Positions 1 through 5,306 of a stretch of 5,306 bases of DNA are shown one piece after another. The notes beneath the pieces are model-generated. The model saw only the letters and a list, made by a program, of their open reading frames with translations. It searched no databases and was not told the DNA's origin. Position 1 is the stretch's first letter. Every line of letters begins with the position of its first letter. The stretch lies in NCBI GenBank assembly GCA_003646935.1, contig QMLW01000181.1, positions 1-5,306 on the forward strand. The letters run 5' to 3'. The stretch is from Deltaproteobacteria bacterium. GTDB taxonomy: Bacteria; Desulfobacterota; DSM-4660; Desulfatiglandales; B25-G16. The position numbers and the translations under genes were made by a program.

Positions 1-3000
1 TCAGTGGCTTGGTCCCCCGAGGCATGGACCACCGTGCATGCAACGTATCAGACCACGGATATCAAATCAATCGTCCAGGAGATCGTGAACCGGGCCGGAT
101 GGGCCGCGGGAAACGATATGGTCTTTATCATTGAAGGCACCGGCAAGAGAGTGGCTGAATCATATAACGGTTACAGCTCTAAGGCCCCGTTGCTCCACGT
201 TGAATTCGCCGCGCCCCAAATGCACACCATCACCGCAACCGCGGCTAACGGAGGGAGCATCTCGCCGTCAGGGTCTGTGGCAGTCATTGACGGGCAAAAT
301 CAGGGCTTTATCATCACGCCGGACGTTGGCAATTCCATCTCCGATGTGGTGGTGGATGGGGTCTCCCAGGGTGCGATAGCATCGTATACCTTCAACAATG
401 TCACCACAGACCATAGCATCGTGGCGTACTTCATACTGCCCCCCGGGCAGTGCCGTGATATCGCCGACATCCCGCTGACCACCCTGGTGAAGGCGGCGCC
501 CGCCAATATCATGTTCGTGCTGGATGACTCAGGAAGCATGGACTGGGAGTTCATCACCACCGAAAACGACGGGCTATTTGACGGCGAATACTACGTGTTC
601 GATAATCCGGGAGACAATCTTTACAGCGATTATCAAATCTTGAGCGGAACGGACCGGTTGAAGTGGAAGTCCCAGTGGGCGGGCTACAACAAGATGTACT
701 ACGACCCTGCCACCACCTATGATCCCTGGCCGAACCTCACCGATGCCGATCCTGATACACCCCGGTCCCATCCCATGCACGCATCACCCACCTTCGATCT
801 GAACGGTACTTACACCAGCATTGAATTGGGCTATGTCATCGACGATCAGGATACCGACAAGTTCTCTAAGACAGGGGTATGGGGTGAGACCACGTCTGGC
901 GAGGCATACGACTCCCACTACTATTTCACCAATCAGGACGACCAAGATATCACCGCTACCTGGACGCCGGACCTGCCCGCAGGCCAGTATGACGTGTATG
1001 CCAAGTGGGTGCACAATTCCTATCGCTCCACTTCCGTGCCCTATACCATTACCTACGCGGGCGGGGCCACCGATACGGTCACGGTTGACCAGCGCCAGGA
1101 CGACGGAGGATGGTATAAGCTGGGTACCTATGACTTCGACGCAGGGGCCGGGAGCGTGAGCATCACCTACCATGTTGGCGATAACGAACAAACCAGGGTA
1201 TGCGCCGATTCGGTGCGGTTCGTGGCTACTTCTATATCGAAACTGGACATCATACGGGCCCATTACTACGTGTGGTCCAGCGAGGAAAGCAAGCCCTATC
1301 TCATCAACCTCGATGGGGCTATTACATATTACGAGTTCAACGACACAGACGGAGATAACATCGTGGATGTGGGCGAGCTCTGGCCCGTAAGCTCTCCCCC
1401 TTCCGATGTCCAGGTGAGCGGAACCTATACGGAGGCTCGCCAGAACTTCGCAAACTGGTACTCCTTCTACCGGAGGCGTGAGCTCACCGCCACTTGTTCG
1501 ATCGCCAAGGTGATCGCGAGCATGCAGGGCGTTCAGATCGGTTTCCGAAGCATTAACGGGAACCTGAAGCAACCCGTGCTCAAGGTGAAGGTGGAGGGCG
1601 ATGATGAGTCGAATGTCCTGTTGAACAATCTCTACGGTCTCGATCTCAAGGCCCAGGGCACCCCCCTGAGAATGGGATTAAAGTATGTGGGGCAGTACTT
1701 CCATCAGGACGATGGGGTAAATCCCTCCGGGCTCGGAAGCTCACCCTATGCCGACGCTTCCCAGGGCGGTGGGTGTCAGCAGGCCTTTGCCGTGGTCATG
1801 ACCGATGGGTATTACGGTGGCACGAGTCCCAGCGTGGGAAATGTTGACACCGACAACGGGGCGCCGTATGCCGATGGATACTCAAACACTCTCGCCGACG
1901 TGGCCATGGAGTACTACGAAAATGACCTCGCCTCGGGCCTCGATGATCTGGTGCCTACCACCGATACAGATACCGCGACACACCAGCACATGGTAACCTA
2001 TTCGGTGTCCTTTGGTGTGTATGGGACCCTCAATCCGGATGACTATGACATTGAAAATGGTCCTTACCCAACATGGCCAAACCCTGGATCCGGTGATCAG
2101 CAGAAAATCGATGACCTGTGGCATGCCGCTGTAAACGGGAGAGGCACATTCCTGAGCGCCTCGAGGCCGGATGATCTTGTGAATTCATTACTCTCTATCA
2201 TGCAGCATATAGAGTCAAGGATCGCATCCGCCTCAGCAGTTTCTGTGAATGGGGATGAGCTCTATGAGAAACTCGGTACGGATATCCTCATGTTCCAGGC
2301 CAGTTACAACAGTGATGGATGGACAGGGGATGTGAAGGCCTATGGGATTAATACAGAAACAGGGGAGGTTATTACGACCTCGTACCAATGGTCTGCAGCA
2401 GATGAACTGGAGACCACCAATTGGGATACCGGTCGGATCATAGCCACTTACAGTGGTTCAGCAGGTACCCCTTTCAGATATGAGAGCATCACCGAAGATC
2501 AGCAGGAACTGCTTAGTACGGATGAGACCACAGCACAAAACATCTTGAACTTCCTGAGGGGTGATGCCAGTAATGAGGAAAGTAATGGTGGCCCATTCAG
2601 GGATCGGTACTGGAGGCTCGGTGACCTTGTCCATTCTTCACCTGTATTCAACAATGGTGTTCTGTATACAGGTGGAAACGATGGAATGCTCCATGCCTTT
2701 TCCGCCTCCGATGGTTTAGAGCTTTTTGCCTATGTGCCCAACCTTGTGTTTGAAAACCTCAGCCAGCTCGCAGATACTGAGTACACCCACAAGTACTACG
2801 TGGACCTCACACCCACTGTGAAGTATGTATCATCGCTGGACAAAACCATACTGGTGGGAGGATTGGCAAAAGGTGGCAGGGGCTACTATGCCCTGGATGT
2901 TTCAAATGCTACATCTATTACATCGGAAACTGCACTGGCCGGGAAGGTCCTGTGGGAATATGGTGGTGATGATGACCTGGGCTACACGTTCAGTAAGCCT

Positions 3001-4152
3001 GTGATTGTTGAATCCTATGATTCTTCTGTAGGAGCAATAGTGATCTTCGGAAATGGATATAGCAGCGTTAATGAAAATGCCGTGCTCTATATCCTGAATC
3101 CCTGGACAGGCGCTGTTATCAAGAAAATAGACACAGGTGTGGGTTCATGCAATGGACTCTCAAGCCCTGTGGCAGTCGATGTTGATTACGATCAGATAGT
3201 GGATTATGTCTATGCTGGGGATCTGAAGGGGAATATGTGGAAATTTGACCTCACAGCCAGCAGCTCCGGTTCATGGGATGTTGCCTATAAAAGTGGTGGT
3301 ACACCCAAACCTGTGTTTCAGGCAAAAGGCCCTGGCGGCGCGATCCAGCCCATCACCACCAAGCCCGATGTCATGCGGCACTGCGAGAAGGACGGCTACA
3401 TCGTGGTATTTGCCACCGGTTCATACCTGGGAGAGACCGACGTATCCGATACGAGCACCCAGACCATCTACGGTATATGGGATTACGGCGATGACGATGA
3501 CGACACCGAATACCTGGGGAGCTTCGAGAGGGGCTCCACGCCCGAGCTCTCAAACCAGCACGATACGGTGACCATGCTCCAGCAGACCCAGGTCGACTAC
3601 GGGACCTACAGCGGTGAAAAGCTCAGGACCCTGAGCGACAACGCGGCCTCCTGGGAAACCGAGGAGGATGCTGATTCCACGGCTGAGAACCCAAAATGGG
3701 ACAACCCATCAAGCACCGTTGCCACAAATGCGGGCTGGTACTTTGACCTGCCCATCAGCGGAGAGCGGGTGGTCGTTGATGTGATGATCAGGGAAGAAAA
3801 GGCGGTGGTGGTGAGCTTCTATCCCGAAACCGCACCGTGCGGCTCCGGGGGCTACAGCATCGTTCATGAGATCGATGCCTGCACCGGTGCCCGGCTTACC
3901 GAGCCTCAGTTCGATATAAACGACGACGGCGTAATCGACGACGATGACCTGATCAATATAGGAACCGAGGAAGAGCCGATCTGGGTCGCCCCGAGCGGCA
4001 CAGAGCGAGAGGGCAGACTTCAGCCGCCCGCGATCTTGAGGATGGATCAAACCGAGATGAAATACTTCAGCTCTTCATCCGGAACTATCGCAACGGTAAT
4101 GGAGCAGGTGGTGCCCCTTGGTATCATCAGCTGGAGGGAATACTCCCAGTAA
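1..4152 (+). CDS. pilY1: PilY1-like type IV pilus tip adhesin, 5'-truncated by the window edge
   Basis: PilY1/PilC proteins sit at type IV pilus tips or on the outer surface, where they act in adhesion, surface sensing and pilus extension/retraction. The frame is open at base 1. The GTG at base 4 is unlikely to be the start because it lies inside a beta module whose end is visible (SIVQEIVNRAGW, then APLLHVEF near residue 69), so signal peptide and start lie upstream. Counting GTG as residue 1, the domains are: InlB-B-like bacterial repeat 73-143; vWA about 168-738 with full MIDAS (D174-x-S176-x-S178, T553, D601) and PilY1 hallmarks YYDPATTYDPW and NFANWYSFYRRR; golvesin-type module about 276-408 inside the vWA; PilC-type beta-propeller about 745-1290 (HSSPVF, GGNDGMLHAF, GGRGYYALDVS). 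The propeller calcium loop is D1059-x-D1061-x-D1063-x-x-x-D1067, followed by YAGDLKGNMWKFDL. Further EF-hand-like loops lie at 447-458 and 1304-1315. The stop is TAA. The family call is very secure; the ligand is unknown. Confidence 0.95.
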   Translation, partial: SVAWSPEAWTTVHATYQTTDIKSIVQEIVNRAGWAAGNDMVFIIEGTGKRVAESYNGYSSKAPLLHVEFAAPQMHTITATAANGGSISPSGSVAVIDGQNQGFIITPDVGNSISDVVVDGVSQGAIASYTFNNVTTDHSIVAYFILPPGQCRDIADIPLTTLVKAAPANIMFVLDDSGSMDWEFITTENDGLFDGEYYVFDNPGDNLYSDYQILSGTDRLKWKSQWAGYNKMYYDPATTYDPWPNLTDADPDTPRSHPMHASPTFDLNGTYTSIELGYVIDDQDTDKFSKTGVWGETTSGEAYDSHYYFTNQDDQDITATWTPDLPAGQYDVYAKWVHNSYRSTSVPYTITYAGGATDTVTVDQRQDDGGWYKLGTYDFDAGAGSVSITYHVGDNEQTRVCADSVRFVATSISKLDIIRAHYYVWSSEESKPYLINLDGAITYYEFNDTDGDNIVDVGELWPVSSPPSDVQVSGTYTEARQNFANWYSFYRRRELTATCSIAKVIASMQGVQIGFRSINGNLKQPVLKVKVEGDDESNVLLNNLYGLDLKAQGTPLRMGLKYVGQYFHQDDGVNPSGLGSSPYADASQGGGCQQAFAVVMTDGYYGGTSPSVGNVDTDNGAPYADGYSNTLADVAMEYYENDLASGLDDLVPTTDTDTATHQHMVTYSVSFGVYGTLNPDDYDIENGPYPTWPNPGSGDQQKIDDLWHAAVNGRGTFLSASRPDDLVNSLLSIMQHIESRIASASAVSVNGDELYEKLGTDILMFQASYNSDGWTGDVKAYGINTETGEVITTSYQWSAADELETTNWDTGRIIATYSGSAGTPFRYESITEDQQELLSTDETTAQNILNFLRGDASNEESNGGPFRDRYWRLGDLVHSSPVFNNGVLYTGGNDGMLHAFSASDGLELFAYVPNLVFENLSQLADTEYTHKYYVDLTPTVKYVSSLDKTILVGGLAKGGRGYYALDVSNATSITSETALAGKVLWEYGGDDDLGYTFSKPVIVESYDSSVGAIVIFGNGYSSVNENAVLYILNPWTGAVIKKIDTGVGSCNGLSSPVAVDVDYDQIVDYVYAGDLKGNMWKFDLTASSSGSWDVAYKSGGTPKPVFQAKGPGGAIQPITTKPDVMRHCEKDGYIVVFATGSYLGETDVSDTSTQTIYGIWDYGDDDDDTEYLGSFERGSTPELSNQHDTVTMLQQTQVDYGTYSGEKLRTLSDNAASWETEEDADSTAENPKWDNPSSTVATNAGWYFDLPISGERVVVDVMIREEKAVVVSFYPETAPCGSGGYSIVHEIDACTGARLTEPQFDINDDGVIDDDDLINIGTEEEPIWVAPSGTEREGRLQPPAILRMDQTEMKYFSSSSGTIATVMEQVVPLGIISWREYSQ

Positions 4153-4218
4153 GGGCTGATTTAGAGAATAGGGATCTCTTCCTTTGGCCATATGCGATAA
4201 CGTGAAGTAATATCTTAC

Positions 4219-4260
4219 GAATATAGAATGTTGAACAAAGAATAATGAATGTCGAAAGAA
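4219..4260 (+). repeat. Tandem heptamer array, left arm (six GAAT-type units)
   Basis: Six consecutive 7-bp units each begin with GAA, mostly GAAT, and fit a rough consensus GAATRTY. The third unit is GAACAAA. The fifth unit, GAATGTC at 4247-4253, contains the ATG of the truncated four-helix-bundle frame. Bases 4219-4256 pair as an inverted repeat with 4347-4377: after removing one 7-bp unit from the left arm, 28 of 31 positions match, counted by eye. The single-unit length difference suggests slippage or unit-wise loss. Confidence 0.75.
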
Positions 4261-4389
4261 AACAGGGCATTCCATAATGAAGATCATTTGAGAGAGTTTG
4301 CCGTAAGAATTATCCAACTAGCAGAGAAAGTGAAAAAACTTCAAAATTCGACATTCATTGTTCGATATTCGATATTCAATAGCCTTTGA
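4249..4389 (+). pseudogene. Truncated four-helix-bundle (S23/IVP family) gene remnant
   Basis: A 46-codon frame starts at the ATG of 4249 and ends at TGA 4387-4389. Its first 30 residues (MSKENRAFHNEDHLREFAVR, then IIQLAEKVKK) align without gaps to the start of the intact four-helix-bundle protein at 4950, with 19 of 30 identical. At DNA level 4241-4330 matches 4942-5031 at about 69 of 90 positions by eye. After residue 30 the frame enters the inverted heptamer array and reads QNSTFIVRYSIFNSL, which is repeat-derived. The family's RxGTS...NYxEA and KELRET segments are absent, so no four-helix fold can form. The relic may keep helix 1 joined directly to a C-terminal tail by internal deletion. 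Translation is doubtful. Confidence 0.7.
4336..4377 (-). repeat. Tandem heptamer array, right arm (inverted copy)
   Basis: Six 7-bp units each end in TTC on the + strand. Read on the - strand they are GAA-type units: two GAATATC, then GAACAAT, GAATGTC, GAATTTT and GAAGTTT. The order mirrors the left array at 4219-4260, including the GAACAA unit in third place and GAATGTC after it. The two arrays could form a long imperfect stem with a loop of about 90 nt in DNA or RNA. Confidence 0.75.
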
Positions 4390-4463
4390 TTAACATTTAT
4401 CCCTTAAGTACGCGCTTATGCCCCTAATACAGGGAGATGAAAAAGATTATGTTTTATGGAAAT

Positions 4464-4470
4464 AAGGAGG
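4464..4470 (+). promoter_or_regulatory. Ribosome binding site deciding the start at 4476
   Basis: AAGGAGG is a near-perfect Shine-Dalgarno sequence placed 5 nt before the ATG at 4476. An in-frame ATG at 4437 has its purine run (AGGGAG) directly abutting it with no spacer. It would also put 13 extra residues, including an acidic NKED stretch, in front of an otherwise good signal peptide. The later start is strongly preferred. Confidence 0.85.
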
Positions 4471-4475
4471 ATATC

Positions 4476-4826
4476 ATGATCAGGCATCGAAGCATACCGC
4501 GCGCTCTCCTTATTATGATGGCGCTGTTGCTCATCGCCGGTCTCAGCCTGCCGGGGGCCGTGTGCCATGCAAAAAAAGCGGCCAAGGGGGAGTGGGCCTT
4601 TCCCGAACACTATCCCAAGAAGTTTGACGGGGAGGGCTATATCGACAGTATTGGAAAGGATGGAATCGTAATCGATGACCGTAGTTTCGGCTTCTCGCCC
4701 TTTGTGCAATTCTCAACGCCAACGCGGAAACGCGCATCGAGATCCCAGTTTCGACCTGGAGACCTGGTCGGGTATATCGCAAATCAGAAGAAGCAGATTG
4801 AGGCGCTCTACCTGCTCAGCAAGTGA
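4476..4826 (+). CDS. Small exported protein of unknown function encoded downstream of pilY1
   Basis: The product has 116 residues. It opens with a Sec signal peptide: basic MIRHRSIPR, a hydrophobic core of about residues 10-25, and likely signal peptidase I cleavage after A32 (VCHA|KK). C30 is not in a lipobox because V precedes it, so this is probably not a lipoprotein. The mature part is about 84 residues and rich in beta pattern: PEHYPKKFDGEGYID, then GIVIDDRSFGFSPFVQFSTP, a very basic TRKRASRSQFR stretch, and PGDLVGYIANQKKQIEALYLL. Alternating hydrophobics with a late 'PGDxVxYxxN' turn suggest a small beta-barrel (OB- or SH3-like), which is inference. It has an excellent ribosome binding site and follows pilY1 in the same orientation 323 bp downstream. 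A role beside the pilus-tip adhesin in the envelope is plausible but rests on context alone. I do not recognise a named family. Confidence 0.85.
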   Translation: MIRHRSIPRALLIMMALLLIAGLSLPGAVCHAKKAAKGEWAFPEHYPKKFDGEGYIDSIGKDGIVIDDRSFGFSPFVQFSTPTRKRASRSQFRPGDLVGYIANQKKQIEALYLLSK

Positions 4827-4912
4827 TATGGTCGAGATAGGCCAGACCCCTTCAATTCCCTGTTGGGATGGAAGCTCTCACATAAGCAAGAACTTAGTTC
4901 GCTTCGCTCACA

Positions 4913-4952
4913 ATTGGAATATTGAAATATTGGAATGATGGAATAATGAATG
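4913..4952 (+). repeat. Degenerate octamer array running into the start codon of the four-helix-bundle gene
   Basis: Five adjacent 8-bp units follow the pattern ATTGGAAT: units 1 and 3 are exact, unit 2 has one change (ATTGAAAT), unit 4 starts with G and has two changes, and unit 5 (AATGAATG) is more diverged. The last unit supplies the ATG at 4950-4952. The position relative to the four-helix-bundle start matches the left heptamer array at 4219-4260, but the period here is 8 bp for most units. The array sits where a ribosome binding site should be; only weak GGAAT or ATGGAA purine runs are available. Confidence 0.6.
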
Positions 4953-5306
4953 CCGAAGGAAGGCAGGGCATTTGATATTGAGGATCGTTTGATAGATTTT
5001 GCCGTACGGATTATCCGGCTTGCCGAGTCTTTGCCAAAAAACAAAGTGGGGAACCACATTGCAGGACAACTCATTCGCTGCGGCACCTCACCTGCTCCCA
5101 ATTACGGGGAAGCTCAAAGTGCTGAATCTCGATCTGATTTTGTACACAAGATGAAGGTGTGTCTTAAGGAGTTGCGAGAAACAAGGGTATGGTTGCTTAT
5201 GATTGTGCGATGCGATCTTATGAAGAAGGCATTGAAACTTGAATCGCTGATCCATGAAAATGATGAGTTGATTTCCATCTTTGCCACAAGCATAAAGACT
5301 GCCAAA
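4950..5306 (+). CDS. Four-helix-bundle protein (23S rRNA intervening-sequence/S23 family), 3'-truncated by window edge
   Basis: The frame gives 119 codons without a stop up to the last base, so the gene runs out of the window. The family is usually about 115-130 residues, so little is probably missing. Helix 1 is FDIEDRLIDFAVRIIRLAES. The family signature follows: R43-C-G-T-S-P-A-P-N51-Y-G-E54-A, then S60-R-S-D63-F-V-H66-K67-M, and K73-E-L-R-E-T78 with W81. These proteins form small four-helix bundles that oligomerise. They were first noticed as ORFs in 23S rRNA intervening sequences and are related to the Avd accessory protein of diversity-generating retroelements. No rRNA, reverse transcriptase or template/variable repeat is visible here, so the role is unknown. 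ATG 4950 is chosen because the relic at 4249 begins at the same aligned codon, and other frames are closed by stops. Translation initiation looks weak. Confidence 0.9.
   Translation, partial: MPKEGRAFDIEDRLIDFAVRIIRLAESLPKNKVGNHIAGQLIRCGTSPAPNYGEAQSAESRSDFVHKMKVCLKELRETRVWLLMIVRCDLMKKALKLESLIHENDELISIFATSIKTAK

Larger units (their letters stand above)
4219..4377. mobile_element. Candidate MITE-like element: inverted heptamer arrays around a four-helix-bundle gene fragment
   Basis: A 159-bp unit is bounded by six heptamers on each side in opposite orientation. The interior holds the first ~30 codons of an S23-type four-helix-bundle gene. This resembles an internally deleted, non-autonomous derivative of a larger unit made of array, gene and inverted array. 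No transposase, insertion-sequence terminus or clear target-site duplication is visible, so mobility is inferred only from repeat structure and from the related copy starting near 4913. The alternative is a REP-like hairpin element that arose near a decaying gene. Confidence 0.35.
4153..4475. other. Intergenic region between pilY1 and the small secreted-protein gene
   Basis: This 323-bp gap is clearly more AT-rich than the genes beside it. From left to right it holds about 65 bp with no recognisable gene, a small possible hairpin (CGTGAAG at 4201-4207 against CTTACG at 4214-4219, one bulged base), the inverted heptamer arrays with a truncated four-helix-bundle reading frame (4219-4389), and about 85 bp of leader for the next gene. 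I see no convincing intrinsic terminator after the pilY1 stop and no strong sigma70 or sigma54 promoter. Co-transcription of pilY1 with the downstream gene is therefore possible but not shown. Confidence 0.6.

Noticed and set aside
784..1572. Long - strand open frame of 262 codons opposite pilY1
   Set aside because: It lies wholly antisense to a well-supported conserved coding region, has no recognisable domain or ribosome binding site, and is explained by the codon bias of the + strand gene.
4163..4185. Possible intrinsic terminator after pilY1 (AGAGA paired with TCTCT)
   Set aside because: The stem is only 5 bp with a 7-nt loop and no proper T-run follows, so it is too weak to call.
4219..4377. 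CRISPR array
   Set aside because: The units are 7 bp with no spacers and the two halves are inverted; this does not match repeat-spacer architecture.
4386..4420. Possible promoter for the small gene (TTGATT or TTAACA as a -35 box)
   Set aside because: No reasonable -10 box occurs at 16-18 bp spacing after either hexamer.
4437..4475. Upstream ATG as the start of the small exported protein
   Set aside because: Its purine run touches the ATG with no spacer, and the 13 added residues spoil the signal peptide. The ATG at 4476 has AAGGAGG at 5-nt spacing.
4837..4880. Possible terminator after the small gene around ATTCCC-TGTT-GGGAT
   Set aside because: Only three G-C pairs form before a bulge, and no T-run follows.
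4950..5306. Diversity-generating retroelement, with the four-helix-bundle protein as Avd and pilY1 as variable target
   Set aside because: No reverse transcriptase, template repeat or variable repeat is visible in the window. S23-type four-helix-bundle genes are common without retroelements.

Overview
The window carries three coding units on the + strand: the 3' part of a very large pilY1-type gene, a small secreted-protein gene, and the 5' part of a four-helix-bundle gene (S23/IVP family). Two stretches of 7-8 bp tandem repeats lie between them. The mix suggests a Gram-negative bacterium with type IV pili. A Desulfobacterota-like (deltaproteobacterial) host is my best guess, from the modular PilY1, the dispersed four-helix-bundle genes and the moderate GC content. 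This is inference, because the window holds no phylogenetic marker.

Layout. Bases 1-4152 are an uninterrupted reading frame that is open at the left edge. It starts inside an N-terminal beta module, then runs through an InlB-B-like bacterial repeat, a von Willebrand A (vWA) domain with a complete MIDAS that is split by a golvesin-type module, and the PilY1/PilC beta-propeller with its calcium loop. Bases 4153-4475 form a 323-bp intergenic region. It holds two oppositely oriented arrays of six GAAT-type heptamers, and between them the first ~30 codons of a four-helix-bundle gene. This looks like an internally deleted relic. Bases 4476-4826 encode a 116-residue exported protein behind an ideal ribosome binding site. 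Bases 4827-4949 form a short spacer ending in a degenerate octamer array that runs into the start codon of an apparently intact four-helix-bundle gene (4950 to the right edge, no stop reached).

How they fit together. The PilY1-like protein and the small exported protein probably form one functional set (pilus-tip adhesin plus envelope partner). The four-helix-bundle copies and their heptamer/octamer arrays look like a separate, repeat-associated element that has colonised the spaces on both sides of the small gene. The most notable observations are the inverted heptamer arrays around a truncated four-helix-bundle gene, its diverged intact relative 700 bp away, the golvesin module inside the vWA domain, and a marked drop in GC over the middle of pilY1 that suggests a recombinant segment.
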